DNA of 64,000 nt from Taxillus chinensis (GCA_023512835.1 CM042088.1:9850078-9914077); one strand, 5' to 3'; counted from the first letter of the stretch, positions 21,714-33,591 are shown. Translations and numbers: made by a program. The notes: generated by a model from the sequence alone, not told the origin.

Positions 21714-23126
21714 ATGGAAACTTTCAGTCATCTCCTAAAAGGCCCTCAGGATAAGGAGGCTGTCGCAGTGGTGGCCCAAGCATCCGGAGACATTCAACTT
21801 CGCCTTGGAGATTTTCCACTAGGAGAAGCCCACAAGACAGAACATGTTATCATAGAAGATCAGCTGGACTACACTAAGGAGGTACAGACAATATGGAGGT
21901 AGTGGTCAAACGAAAGGAAAAGCATATATATACAACAGTTTGGGGATTTGCTCCATGTGACCGAGCTACTGGCCGATAAGGATATGCTTAGGGCAGCCAT
22001 ATATTTTTGGGAGCCTCAACGGCGGTGCTTTGACTTCAACGGCATAGATCTTGTTCTCACAATAGAAGAATACAGAAGATTATTGGATATCCCCGTAGAA
22101 AACAAAATGAAGATCTATCTACCGGAGCCCAGAAGATCATGTCGAAGGGCCTTTGCTGAGATAATGGGAAAGCCAGTATGGGACTCACCGGCGGCCACAA
22201 CCTATGGTGGGCGGGAATATCTTCCATGGGAAATAATCAAAGAAATGATATAGACCGCAACAGAAACAGGGGCGCACAAATTACTTTCACTAGCTATATA
22301 TGGGCTGGTCATTTTTTCAAGGATACCAGCCCACATCGATGGAGCAATTGTAGATTTGGTCCAGTAAGTGCTCAAAGGATGTGACCCTACTCCTGCTATA
22401 TTGGCTGAAACCATTCGATCTCTTACTTATCTGAGGAGTAAAGGCTTGGGATAGTTCATGTGGTGCCTGCCTCTCCTATGCACCTGGTTGCAAGGTCATT
22501 TCCCCTGTAGTGTTCCTCATTTTCCTGCTGTTTACCAGCCACGACACTATTGGATATTCTACTCAGCAAGTGGAACTTACCTAAAGGCTTTGAAGACTGG
22601 AGGAAGAAGTTAGAGAACCTCACAGAAGCTGACATTACCTGGACTGCTCCTTGGATGCCAGTGGTCTCCATGACATATAGCTGCGGGGACTACAATTGGG
22701 TTCCACTCTTAGGACCTTGGGGAGGAACTGCATATACACCACTGTAGGGTGGAAGACAAGTCGGGCATCATCAGATTATCCCTGTGCTATTTGGCATGGA
22801 AGATTGTGACTTCATTTACAGCAGAACCATGCTCGCAGAGAAAGGCCAAATGATGTATCAGGCATGGTCCACCCCACACAAGATCCAACCCAACAGTCCA
22901 AAACCTGGTATTTATCCCGCATACATATCTTGGAGGGCACAACACAAGCCACAACTAACTTCAGACGTGAAGGCTATCCTCCAGGAGAATCAGACTCTAA
23001 GGCAGTAGGTCCAAAGGCTAGAAGCATCTTTAGAAGGAACTCTTCAGAGGTTGTAGCTGAGGGAAAAACAAGTAAAGACCATATTAAATCAGAGGGAGGA
23101 AGCAGGTGAGCGACCACCCTAGAGGA
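21714..23126 (+). pseudogene. Copy A ORF1, Ogre-type extra ORF, broken
   Basis: An ORF upstream of gag is characteristic of Ogre-type Tat elements; its product has no established function. The start is ATG at 21714 (METFSHLLKG). Readable blocks include LLHVTELLADKDMLRAAIYF, FDFNGIDLVLTIEEYRRLLD, WNLPKGFEDWRKKLENL and YPAYISWRAQHKPQL. These resemble a plant mobile-domain-like fold seen in such ORF1 proteins, though that is a pattern judgement. Stops at 21899-21901, 22251-22253, 22745-22747 and near 23008, plus frame changes near 22260-22550, break it. A coiled-coil-like end (ILQENQTLRQ and following) is plausible. No copy remains in B, so mutations cannot be polarised. Confidence 0.75.
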
Positions 23127-23432
23127 AGAGGCGCCGTGCTACTTAGGAGATAACTGGAAGAGTGCCTTAAGATCATGTAGCGATAGCTTTCATGTTACAT
23201 GGCATTTCAGCATTGTATGTTTGTATTGTGTGTTTGTATTATGTGTTTTGTATGCAATAAATTTGTTTGTTTTTCTAACCCTCCATATATACATTCATGT
23301 ATACATGCATATCAGATGAAAAAAAATCAAATAAAAATTCCCTTATACCTAGGTGGGTAGCAGACTTTTTCCAGGATTGCGCACTCCTACAATCTTAGAT
23401 CTCGCCGCAATCAGGTATCACAGCCACAACCA
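23127..23432 (+). other. Spacer between ORF1 and gag (copy A)
   Basis: Non-coding spacer beginning near GAGGCGCCGTGCTACTTAGG. It is closely matched by 32235-32527 in copy B, where this block immediately follows the A/B junction. No gene is seen. Confidence 0.7.
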
Positions 23433-25105
23433 ATGGCAGAGAAAGCAGAGAATAGACTCATGGGTTTAGAACAATCACAATAAGCCCTGCAGGGGCAAAT
23501 GGCTTTGATGATGGATATGCTCACCAAGATGACTGAAGAAAGAGAAAGAATCCCGGTAAAAGGAACCCCGACAGGGGGAACTACCAATCACCATCAAGAG
23601 CTGGGGCAGGAAGCAGTTCAACCGCCCAATCTGACTCCAAGCCAAGCACCCACCTATCATCCTGTTATGGCACAACCCCCAACTCCAAATCAAACTCACT
23701 TCACTATGCCCGCATCGGGACATGCAATGGAGGTAATGGGGTCTCCAGCCCCGAAGGAGGACATTGAGTCCCCTGCTTTAAGACGACTGGAGGAAAGATT
23801 GAAAGTCGTGGAAGGCATTGATAGCTATGGCATGACTAGCCCACAAGACTTATGCTTAGTGCCAAGAGTGGTGCTGCCACCAAAATTCAAAATGCTAGAG
23901 TTTGAGAAGTTCAACGGGACCTGATGTCCGAAGGCACATCTAGCCATGTATTGTCAAAAGATGGCTGCTTATGCTGGTGAAGACAAGCCCCTCATGCATT
24001 GTTTCCAGGAAAGCCTAACTGGGGCATCCCTTTGCTGGTACTTTCAACTAAATGGAAACCGCATCAAGACATGGAAAGAATTAGCTACTTCCTTCTTGGC
24101 ACAATACAAACATGTCACCGAGCTGGCACTGGATCGACTAACCCTGTAGTCCATGGAAAATGGATCCGAGGAGAATTTCAAAAATTATACACGAAGATGG
24201 AGAGAGACTGCTGTGGAGGTCCAACCTCCTCTTACAGAAAGAGAACTCACCACTCTATTCATTAACACACTTAAAGGCGTATACTACGAGAAATTGATCG
24301 GCAACGTCTCCAGCAGCTTTGCAGACTTGGTCGCATCCGGCGAACGTGTAGAAAGTGGAATTAAAGGTGGAAAGTTAAAGGGTGATGTGGATGAGGCATC
24401 AAAGAGGTTTCAACCACCAGCAAAGAAGAAGGAAAATGAGATCAACCTGGTATACCCATCACACCCGCCGATACAACCAACATTCTACCAAGCACCAAGG
24501 TGCTACAGAGGGTCACTGGTAGCTGCCTATGCTGCACCTGCACCACCTCCCCAATTCATGCCATACTTGCCGCAAGGAGGGGTTCCATTTCCATATTCAA
24601 TGGTACCTAACTCATTTCAACTGAGAGCGCCATACCCAGAGCAACTAAGGCCAGCAACTCAGGAAGGACCAGGAGCCTCAGTCCAAGGATAGGGGCAACC
24701 GAGGGCCCATACCCAGCAAGCAGGAGCGAATCAGGCTTCTCGTCGACCACGATAAGAGTTTGACCCAATTCCAATGACTTATGCGGAATTATACCCCAAG
24801 GTCCTAGAGGCAAGGATGGTAACCCCTATACCCTTGGGAGAAATAAAGACTCCTCCCTCGGCCTGGTACAAGCCAGATGCCAGATGTGAATATCATGCAG
24901 GTGGAGCTGGACATGATATCGAAAATTGTATAACATTCAAAAGGAAGGTTCAGGCATTGAAGGATGCGAAGTGGCTAGACTTTTCTGCACTGGCCGGGAC
25001 GCCAAATGTGAATAGCAATCCTCTCCCAGAACACTCTAACAATGTTGCCAGTATCGAGAATGAAGGACGGCTGGAGAAGGTCTCCTAAGTACAAATAGAG
25101 AAAAC
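23433..25105 (+). pseudogene. gag: Copy A gag (Tat/Ogre), broken
   Basis: Structural particle protein. The ATG at 23433 begins MAEKAENRLM; copy B has MADEAENRLM. The N-terminus is a Gln/Met-rich helix followed by a Pro-rich linker. The capsid core has PPKFKMLEFEKFNGT, MYCQKMAAYAGEDKPLMHCF, SLTGASLCWYFQL and LFINTLKGVYYEKLIGN. A variant knuckle, CEYHAGGAGHDIENC (C-X2-H-X5-H-X4-C), lies near 24885-24935. Stops at 23480-23482 (B: CAA), after NGT near 23922 (B: CAA), 24147-24149 (B: CAG), 24690-24692 (B: CAG) and 25086-25088 (B: CAA) make it non-functional. Confidence 0.88.
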
Positions 25106-26802
25106 ATATTTGTTTACCCTGCTATATGAACATGGCTATATACTTGCTAAAGACACGCCAGAGGCAGGAAAGGGAACAGATGGGGAAAAACAATGTCCTT
25201 ATCACAAGATGTCGTGGGGACATGACATCGTAGAATGTAATGAGTTTTTCGAGGTGGTGCAAAAACTCATGGACCAAAGGATGATCGAATTCTCCAGGGA
25301 AGAGACAAACAGTCAAAGCCACATGATCCAAGGAGACATGTCATACAAACCATTGTGGGTGCCAACCTCCCTTGTCTTGAATGTTAAGACTCCAGAAATC
25401 CCACTATTGCCTCATGGAATTACACCTCTCACCATACGTGTCCCTGCCCCTTTCCCCTACAAGACAGATAATGCGGTCCCATGGAACTACAACTGTGAGA
25501 TAATTCAGGGAGCCACCGCAGCAGAAAAGAAAACCTGGAGTGGTCATGCTTATGCTCCTGATATGGTTGACAAAGCAATGAAAGAAAAAGCCGCGGAACC
25601 AGACATTGAGCCAACACTAGAGGTGACAAAGAAAGGAACACCAGTCACTGAAAAAGAGACAATAGAATTTTTGAAACTCATGAAGCAGAGCGAGTATAAC
25701 ATTGTGGACCAGCTGAGTCGACAACCGGCTTGCATCTCATTGCTCTCATTAATGATGGATTCCCAACCTCACTGGGAAGCATTCATGAAGCCAAACCTAT
25801 GTTCCTCCAACCATCCCGGTGGCGAATGTGGACGGACTCACTAGTAATCTCATTATGAACAACGTCATCAGCTTTGGAGATGACGAGCTGCCCCAGGAAG
25901 GAAAGGGGCATATAAAGGCTCTGCACATCACAGTCAAATGTAAGGAGCACACCATAGCTCGAGTACTTATCGATAATGGCTCTGCCTTGAAAATTATGCC
26001 CATACATATACTGCAACAACTGCCAGTCGATGCATCCTATATGCGCCCTTATACAATGAAGGTATGAGCATTCGATGGAGGCAAATGTGATGTGGTGGGA
26101 ACTCTGGACATTCCAATCCTAATTGGGCCAGTGACTTTTACGGTGGAATTTCAGGTGATGGACATTACACCCTACTATAGATGTTTGTTGGGAAGACCTT
26201 GGATCCACATGGCCAGAGCAGTGCCGTCAAGCCTCTACCAAAAGATGAAATTTGCAATGGGAGATCAGCTCATTAGCATCTCTGGGGAAACAAGTTTCCT
26301 AGTCACCAAGCCAGCATCGGTTCTTTATGTTGAGAATAACGAAGATATACCAGAATGCTCTCATCGGGCATTCGAGATGGTGAATGTAACTTCTGCCCCA
26401 ATACATTATCTCTCGAAGGCTGCAAGAATGGTCGCAGCCACCATGATCAAACAGGGCTACAAACCAGGGCAAGGATTAGGCCCAAGAGCTCAAGGAATCC
26501 ATAAACCATTGACCATCCGAGAAAATACCGAGAAGTTTGGGCTAGGCTACGTCCCTACAAAAGCTGACAGACAGAGGGAAGCTACCAGGAGGAGGGAAAT
26601 CAGAATGGCAAGGTTGCATAAAAGACCAGTACAAGAAGAAAGGAGGAGCTTCCCCCTTTACATGATACTTTTCAGAGCGGGGGGTTTATCCACAAAAGCC
26701 AAGCCGAAACTAAAACTGGGATTGTGGCTGCACTGGACACAGACAAGCATGTACCAAGCGAGATGGTTTAGTTGGTGCGAGAGGATCCCAACTAGCCATT
26801 GA
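25106..26802 (+). pseudogene. pro: Copy A second knuckle, protease and G-patch-like end, broken
   Basis: The second CHHC-type knuckle (CPYHKMSWGHDIVEC) opens this part. An aspartic protease follows, with catalytic region ARVLIDNGSALKIMP near 25960-26000 and the flap and core blocks MVGTLDIPILIGPVTFTVEF and CLLGRPWIH. At the C-terminal side, KQGYKPGQGLGPRAQGI has the glycine pattern of a G-patch, an RNA-binding module known near the protease of several retroelements. A frame change near 25795 (copy B reads through) and TGA at 26065-26067 (B: TGG) break it. The DNG variant of the protease triad is shared with B (DNS there), so B has itself lost the Gly. Confidence 0.85.
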
Positions 26803-27018
26803 AAAATTGGACCAGCCTGGACCTCCCCATAATGTAATGCTTATGGGGTCACTGGGATTTAATGTATTCTATTTTAACGTCTTTGAAGCGGTGAACATTT
26901 GTTTTTGCTAAAAGCTTTCCAATAAAATGAACCTTTTTCCAAATATTTCATGGTGCATTCCATTCATGACATATGCATATCATATTTGGTTACCAACTTG
27001 TCATTCTCTTATAAGCAG
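26803..27018 (+). other. Probable Ogre-type intron between protease and RT (copy A)
   Basis: Between the protease end and the RT side lies a T-rich, stop-filled stretch ending TTATAAGCAG at 27018, a good plant acceptor. Copy B has the same segment ending at 38710. Ogre elements are known to splice an intron here. The donor was not determined; candidates lie near 26790-26840. Confidence 0.6.
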
Positions 27019-28700
27019 GTATCACAATGTTAATGAAAACATAGTATGCGAAAGCGAAACAAGATGCCTAAGGTTTTGCCAAAGTCCAAACTGGGAGCAG
27101 CCAGTGTTTGAAGCTGACGAGAATGAGGTAGAGGAGACATCCGAGCTACCGGGAGAGATCATACGCCTATTGGAAAGGGATGATCGCTTATCCATTCGAA
27201 GTGAAGACCCAGTAGAAATGGTGAATTTGGGGACGATAGCCGAAGCAAGAGAATTAAGGATAGGGTCTTTGATAGTTGTTGACATCAAAAAACAGTTAAT
27301 CGAGCTGTTAAGGAGCTACATAGATGTTTTTGCATGGTCCTATCAAGATATGCCAGGATTAGACACAGACATAGTATAACATCACATACTAGTGAAGCCA
27401 GAGTGCAAGCCAGTACACCAGAAATTGCGAAGAATGAGACTGGAGATGCTGATGAAGATTAAAGAAGAAGTCAAAAAATAATGGGACGCAGGGTTTCTAA
27501 GTGTCTCCCATTATCCAGTATGGATGGCCAATGTTGTACCAGTATCGAGAGGCAAAGTGCGCATGTGAGTCGATTATAGAGATCTGAACTGGGCTAGCCC
27601 GAAAGACAACTTCCCACTTCTTCATATTGATACCCTAGTGGATAACACAACAAAGCATGCTCTATTCTCATTCATAGATGGCTTCTCGGGTTACAAACCG
27701 ATTCCTATGGCCCCCGAACACAAGGAGAGAACCACGTTTACAACACTTTGGGGCATATTCTGTTATAATGTGATACCTTTTGGTTTGAAGAATGCAGGGG
27801 CAACCTATCAGCGAGCCATGGTGACCCTATTCCACGACATGATGCATAAAGAGGTCGAAGTATATGTGGATGATATGATAGCCAAATCACGAAGCATTGA
27901 AGATCACATTGAAGTACTCCGTAAGCTCTTCGACAGGCTATGAAAATATCAGTTGAAATTGAACCCCGAAAAATGCACTTTTGGAGCCATGTCGGGAAAA
28001 CTGTTAGGTTTCATTGTGAGCCAAAAAGGAGTGGAGATCGATCCAGATAAAGTTCGAGCTATCCAAGAGATGCCCCTACCCCGAACCATCAAGGAGGTTA
28101 GAGGATTCCCCGGGAGATTAAATTACATTGTTCGATTCATTTCACAATTGACGGCCAAATGTGAACCCATCTTCAAGACGTTAAGGAAGAATAACCCTGA
28201 AATTTGGAATGACGAGTGTCAAAAAGCTTTTGACAGGATCAAGCAATATCTGTCCAATCCACCTGTTTTGGTCCCACTAGTACCAGACAGACCTTTAATC
28301 TTATACCTGATTGTACAAGAGTCATCAATGGGTTGTGTCTTGGGGCAACATGATTCTATAGGCAAAAAAGAGCAGGCCATTTATTATCTGAGCAAGAAGT
28401 TCACTATCAATGAAGAGAATTACACACCATTGGAAAAGACATGTTGTGCCCTTGTTTAGATAACAAGACGATTGAGGCAATACACTTTTTATCATACCAC
28501 ATGGCTGATTTCGAGGCATGATCCACTCAAATATCTCTTGGAAAAGCCATCCATCTCTGGGAGAATTGCCAAATGGCAATTGGTCCTATCGAAATATGAT
28601 ATCATCTATGTGCCTCAAAAAGCCATCAAAGGGAGTGCAATAGCTGATTACTTGGCAGACAGAGCACTAGAAGATTACGAGCCTATGACTGTTGGATTTC
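27019..28700 (+). pseudogene. pol: Copy A reverse transcriptase and RNase H, broken
   Basis: It starts with a linker (NWEQPVFEADENE, SYIDVFAWSYQDMPGLD). The RT blocks are DLNWASPKDNF, FIDGFSGY, TTFTTLWGIFCYNV, PFGLKNAGATYQRAM and the catalytic EVYVDDMIAKS near 27860-27890. RNase H follows: ERPLILYLI-like start, YYLSKKFTINEENYTPLEKTC, LRQYTFYHTTWLISRHDPLKY. Stops at 27377-27379 and 27478-27480 (both CAA in B), 27566-27568, 27941-27943 (B: TGG) and 28457-28459 (B: TGG), plus a six-base shortening near 27550, disable it. Confidence 0.9.
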
Positions 28701-28719
28701 TAGATGAGCACATCAACAT

Positions 28720-29190
28720 TCTCACGGCAGAAGTATCAGACATATGGACGATGTGGTTTGATGGAGCCTCCAGCCTCTTGGGGCACGGCATTGGAGCCAT
28801 TCTGATATCTCCAAAAGGTGAACACTTCCCGATTGCGGCCAAGTTAACCTTCCCTTGCACCAACAATGTAGCAGAATATGAGGCCTGTGTGATGGGACTT
28901 CAAGAAGCAATTAACAAAGGAATCAAAAAATTACAAGTGTTTGGTGATTTGGCACTCGTCATTTTTCAAGTAAGGGGTGAATGGGAGACTCGAAACCACA
29001 AACTAATCCCATATCGGAAGCATGTTACAGAGTTAGACGAGCAATTTGAAGACATCACGTTTGAGCATATGCCCAGGGAATACAATCAGATTCCTGATGC
29101 GCTGGCTACTCTAGCCTCCCTCCTTCGGCTAGACACAATGTTGGAAGTCCAGTCTTTCAATATCCGTATACAAGATACTCCTGCACATTG
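28720..29190 (+). pseudogene. pol: Copy A second (archaeal-type) RNase H
   Basis: TMWFDGASSLLGHGIGAILI starts a second RNase H domain downstream of the standard one. It continues with NNVAEYEACVMGLQEAI, VFGDLALVIFQV and EYNQIPDALATLASL. The catalytic carboxylates (Asp in FDGAS, Glu in AEYEA, Asp in FGDLA, Asp in IPDAL) are all visible. A second, archaeal-type RNase H is a marker of the plant Tat lineage. In FGDLALV copy B has FGDSALI, so Leu replaces a usual Ser here. This domain itself is open. Confidence 0.88.
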
Positions 29191-30472
29191 CATGGTCGTT
29201 GAAGGAAATACTGAAGAAAAGCCTTGGTTTGATGACTTCAAACAGTATTTGCTCAAGTAAGAATACCCAGCCGAGGCCTCTGAGTCTGATAAAAGAAATA
29301 TTCGAAGGTCAACATCCAATTATTACCTTGATGGTCCCATCTTATATAAGCAAAATCATGACATGGTGTTACTACGGTGCTTGGCAAAAGAAGAGTTGAA
29401 ATAGATAATGAAAGAAGTGCATGAAGGAGAATGCGGTTCACACGCAAATGGACATGCATTTACAAGACAAATCATGCGAATGGGCTATTATTGGGCCACC
29501 ATGGAAAAGGATTGCATTGAATATGTGCGCAAATGCCTCAAGTGTCAAATTTATGGCGATAAAATCCACGTACTGCCATCCAGACTGCATGTGATGGTTT
29601 CCCCGTGGCCGTTTTCGCTTTGGGGCATCGATGTGATCGGACCGATATCACCGAAAGCATCTAATGGTCATCGTTTCATTTTGGTGGCCATCGATTATTT
29701 TACCAAGTAGGTAGAAGCAGCGTCATATGCTAATGTTACACAAGCTGTGGTGCTCAAATTTCTACGGAACAACATTATATGTCGATACGGGCTTTCTGAG
29801 AAGATCATAACCGACAATACCGCCAATCTGAACAGTCGGATGATGGGTAAGTTGTGCGAAACATACAAAATCCAACACCGCAACTCAACTGCCTATCGCC
29901 CCAAAATGAATGGAACAGTTGAAGCAGCCAATAAGAACATCAAGAACATTATCAGAAAGATGACTGAGACATACAAAGATTGGCATGAGATGCTACTATA
30001 TGCTTTGCATGGTTATCGTACCTCAGTGCGAACATCAACTGGGGCAACTCCGTTTTCTTTGGTCTACGACATGGAAGCAGTTCTACCTGTCGAAGTGGAG
30101 ATACCTTCCCTCCGAGTACTCAAGGATACTCAGCTAGAAGAAGCAGAATGGGCCCAAAGTCGTTATGAGCAGCTGAACTTAATCGAAGGCAAACGCCTGG
30201 CAGCTGTTTACAGAGGACACTTATATCAATAGAGAATGATGAACAACTACAATAAAAAGGTGAAGCCCAGAAGCTTTCAAGCGGGTGACCTCGTCCTCAA
30301 GAAGATTTTACCAATTCAACATGACCATAGAGGCAAGTGGACTCCCAATTATGAAGGCCCATATGTGGTGAAGAAACCATTCTCAGGAGGTGCCTTAATC
30401 CTTGCCAGAATGGATGGTGATGAGCTCCCTAACCCAGTGAATAGCGATGCAGTGAAAAAGTTCTATGCTTAA
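29191..30472 (+). pseudogene. pol: Copy A integrase, broken
   Basis: The zinc-binding part has His residues in HEGECGSHANGHA and Cys residues in CLKCQIYGDK. The catalytic core has LWGIDVIGPI (first Asp), EKIITDNTANLNSR (second Asp) and YRPKMNGTVEAANKNIKNII (Glu). The C-terminal domain includes AGDLVLKKILPI and KWTPNYEGPYVVKK, ending VKKFYA. Stops at 29258-29260 (CAA in B), 29401-29403 (CAG), 29708-29710 (TGG) and 30230-30232 (CAG) are each a sense codon in copy B. No chromodomain is seen, as expected for Tat. Confidence 0.9.
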
Positions 30473-30960
30473 CTCTCATACCTCTCAACAAGATTCTCAT
30501 CCCTGCAATGAGCGGACTTGGTGAAAATCCGAAAGGGCACCAAGGGTAAAATACAAAGCTCCAACAAAAGACAAAGAAGCAAACAAAGGCGGACTTGGTG
30601 AAAACCCAAAAGGGCACTAAGGGTAAAATACAAAGCCAACGACAAATCCTGAAGGGTGAAAGCAGTTAGAATCCAAGGATCAGGACCACCTAAAACAGAG
30701 TCCTTTGCAAATAGTGGAAACAACGTCACCTAAAGACAGTAGCTACAAACGGTGGAAGACCTGGTCAAACCTAAGGCACGCTCGAATCAAATTTGTATAT
30801 TATGCTTTTTAAAGACTTGTAATTTTGTTTATCAGTTTATAACAATAGGGCACTTTTTATGATATAAATATGTTTTGTGGAATCAAACCAGCAAAATCCC
30901 GTTTTATATCCCTAATCATATTTTATCATCTTCATTTCACATTTAAGTAGAATATCTTAA
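30473..30960 (+). other. Copy A post-pol non-coding region, first part
   Basis: It contains repeated GGCGGACTTGGTGAAAA-type phrases (near 30510 and 30590) and AT-rich sequence. It matches 51158-51645 of copy B closely. Apparent ORFs on - are not conserved coding regions. It is interrupted at 30960 by the TRIM. Confidence 0.75.
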
Positions 30961-31447
30961 TGATGGACCTCGGCCAGGGCACTCACTATCACAATATTGT
31001 CCGCTTTGGCACTCGCGCACCCACCCATGGGCCGCAGCTGCACGGATTTGTTTCTAACGGGCCGCGACCCGTTAAAACGCGTTGTGACAAGGTGCACATG
31101 AGCCTCCTCATTAGGACGACCTCAATGTTCGCCCTAACCGATGTGGGATTGATCTATGGGACGTTAGAGACCCAACAGTCTCCCCCCCAATCCCACCATC
31201 GGTCTAGAGGACCCGGCTCTGATACCACTTGATGGACCTCGGCCAGGGCACTCGCTATCACAATATTGTCCGCTTTGGCACTCGCGCACCCACCCATGGG
31301 CCGCAGCCCGCACGGATTTGTTTCTAATGGGCCGCGACCCGTTAAAACGCGTTGTGACAAGGTGCACATGAGCCTCCTCATTAGGACGACCTCAATGTTC
31401 GCCCTAACCGATGTGGGATTGATCTATGGGACGTTAGAGACCCAACA
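30961..31447 (-). mobile_element. TRIM (miniature LTR retrotransposon), 487 bp, minus strand
   Basis: Two near-identical direct repeats (30961-31177 and 31230-31447) begin TGATGGACC and end CCCAACA on +. On - the right copy is the 5' LTR (TGTTGGGTCTC to GGTCCATCA), followed after two bases by TGGTATCAGAGC (PBS, 31216-31227), about 50 bp of filler, and a G-rich polypurine tract (31178-31194) before the 3' LTR. There is no coding capacity. CTTAA flanks it on both sides (30956-30960, 31448-31452), and copy B keeps the uninterrupted CTTAAATCCCC near 51641. It would depend on an autonomous element for movement. I saw no 5S rRNA-like sequence, so it is not obviously Cassandra. Confidence 0.95.
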
Positions 31448-32064
31448 CTTAAATCCCCAGTAGGCTCTTTTGGCATTGCCTTATGGGTAGGGTCAAGCTC
31501 AAAATCCCCAAACAAGTCAAGTTCCTCAACCCAGAGTACTAATGTCTCCCCAGAATATCAATATCCCCAGTGAAGCTGCCAAGTCAAGCTCCTCGACGCG
31601 GCACAGCTAAATCAAACAGGCCCTTCATCCACAAAAAAGGGGGAGTTCCCCAACAAAAAAAACTCCCCATCCAGAGAGAAAAGAGCTCCCCAACAAGTCA
31701 AATGTCAGCCAAAATCTCCAGCAGCATGGAGATGAACCCCCAGCCCATATTGGGTCATTCGAAGTACATTTTACCTTGCATTCTTGCATACACCACATTG
31801 CATTCCATGCATCATTGGCATATGTTCGACCTTCTGCAATTTCAGGAACGTCAGCACCTCTGAAGATCCCAGGAACTCTTTCGCAGCAAACTTCTCATCA
31901 AGCTCTACTAGCTTCCTGTCTTTGCAATTTCCCTAAGCTCTAAAAGCTCCTTTTTGACATTCGAACAAACTTCCTCCCTTTTAGGGTAACCTCGTAGAGT
32001 GATCCCCTTGAGTGAACTCGTAGAGGAAGCCCATATGTCCTCTTCAACAATCATGTATTCTTGT
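31448..32064 (+). other. Copy A post-pol non-coding region, second part
   Basis: It continues the tail after the TRIM and matches about 51647-52320 of copy B with small indels. CCCCAG-rich phrases and CATTGCATTCCATGC repeats are present. No domain-bearing ORF is seen. Confidence 0.7.
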
Positions 32065-32222
32065 CAGGCCTTGGATGCCTTTTCAATTTCTTGTTAGGCC
32101 CTAAATGCCTTTTCAATTCCTGTCAGGCCTTGGATGCCTTTTCCCTTTCTGTCAGACCTTAGATGCCTTTTCAATTTCCTATTAGGCCCTAGATGCCTTT
32201 TCAATTCCTGTCAGGCCTTAAC
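32065..32222. repeat. Tail minisatellite of copy A (about 30-bp unit)
   Basis: About five or six units of the GGATGCCTTTTCAATT / CCTGTCAGGCCTT type. The array stops at 32222, where copy B's ORF1-end/gag-spacer sequence starts. A longer version lies at 52321-52760 before the 3' LTR. Confidence 0.88.
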
Positions 32223-32527
32223 CCTATGACTGGAGAGGCGCCGTGCTACTTAGGAGATGACTGGAAGAATGCCTTAAGATCATGTAGCGATAGCTTTCAT
32301 TTTACATGGCATTTCAGCATTGAATGTTTGTATTGTATGTTTTATTTGTAACAAAGTTGTTTGTTTTTCTAACCCTCCACATATACATTCATGCATACAT
32401 GCATAGCAGATGAAAAAAAACATTAAATAAAATCTCCTTGTACCCAAGTGGGTAGCAGACTTTTTCCAGGATTGCGCACTCTTACAATCTCAGATCTCGC
32501 CGCAATCAAGTATCACAGCCACAACCA
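32223..32527 (+). other. A/B junction and copy B spacer before gag
   Basis: At about 32220 the tail array ends and sequence matching 23115 onward (end of ORF1, then spacer) begins. There is no polypurine tract, LTR, PBS or ORF1 between the two bodies. The exact breakpoint is blurred by a short CCCTA overlap. Confidence 0.8.
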
Positions 32528-33240
32528 ATGGCAGACGAGGCAGAGAACAGACTCATGGAGTTGGAACAATCACAACAAGCCCTGCAGGGGCAAATGGCTT
32601 TGATGATGGATATGCTTACCAAGCTGACTGAAGAAAGAGAAAGAATCCCGGCAAGAAGAACCCCGACAGGGGGAACTACCAATCACCATCAAGAGCAGGG
32701 GCAGGAAGCAGTTCAACCGCCCAATCTAGCTCCAAGCCAAGCACCCACCTATTATCCTACTATGGCACAGCCCCCAACTCCAAATCAAACTCATTTCACT
32801 ATGCCCGCATCGGGACATGCAATGGAGGTAATAGGGTCTCCAGCCCCGAAGGAGGACATTGAGTCCCCTGCCCTAAGACGACTGGAGGAAAGATTGAAAG
32901 CTGTAGAAGGCATCGATAGCTATAGCATGACCAGCCCACAAGACTTATGCTTAGTGCTGGGAGTGGTGCTGCCACCAAAATTCAAAATGCCAGAGTTTGA
33001 AAAGTTCAACGGGACCCAATGTCCGAAGACACATCTGGCCATGTATTGTCAAAAGATGGCTGCTTATGCTGGTGAAGACAAGCTCCTCATGCATTGTTTC
33101 TAGGAAAGCCTAACTGGGGCATCCCTTCGCTGGTACTTTCAACTAAATGGAAACCGCATCAAGACATGGAAAGAATTAGCTACTTCCTTGTTGGCACAGT
33201 ACAAACATGTCACCGAGCTGGCGTTGGATCGACTAACCCT
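32528..33240 (+). pseudogene. gag: Copy B gag, first part (up to the hAT insertion)
   Basis: The same protein as copy A gag, from ATG at 32528 (MADEAENRLM). It reads QQALQGQMALMMDML where copy A has a stop, and NGTQCPKTHL where A has TGA. TAG at 33101-33103 replaces the CAG of copy A (HCFQESL). The frame continues to LDRLTL and is then interrupted by the inserted element at 33241, with the host octamer CTAACCCT duplicated. The second part resumes at 35828. Confidence 0.88.
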
Positions 33241-33537
33241 TAGGGATGGCAATTTAACCCGTACCCGCCCCGACCCGCCCCATACCCGCCCCGCCCTGGG
33301 ATAAATCCCCGACCCACGGGTATTACCCGTTATGACCCAACCATCCCCCATGTGCCCGCCCGCGCCCACGCTCACCGGCACACGCCCGTGCACCCCCGCC
33401 CGCTGCGACCGCCCACACTCGACCCAGCCAGGGCTGCACCCACGCCCGTGCGCCCCAGCCAGCCTCCCGGTCCGCCCATGCGCGCCCAACCCGCCCAGCT
33501 TGCCCGAAAATTAAGCAAAATATAATGCTTCCACTGA

Positions 33538-33591
33538 GTTTTGAACCCAAGACCTCCCCCTTGTATGTGCAGCTGTCAAACCACTAGGCTA
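33538..33591 (-). other. tRNA-like A and B boxes in the left arm
   Basis: On -, TAGCCTAGTGG (33581-33591) matches the Pol III A-box consensus and GGTTCAAAAC (33538-33547) resembles a B box 33 bases further on. The right arm holds the counterpart on +. The sequence between resembles the tRNA-derived head of a SINE, but no complete tRNA fold was established. Confidence 0.5.

Noticed and set aside
30961..31447. Cassandra-type TRIM
   Set aside because: The LTR shows no recognisable 5S rRNA sequence, so only a generic TRIM call is supported.
33323..33550. Gly/Arg/Trp-rich and Pro-rich ORFs at the ends of the fold-back element
   Set aside because: They reflect the GGGGCGGG subterminal repeats and have no transposase motif such as the hAT dimerisation domain.
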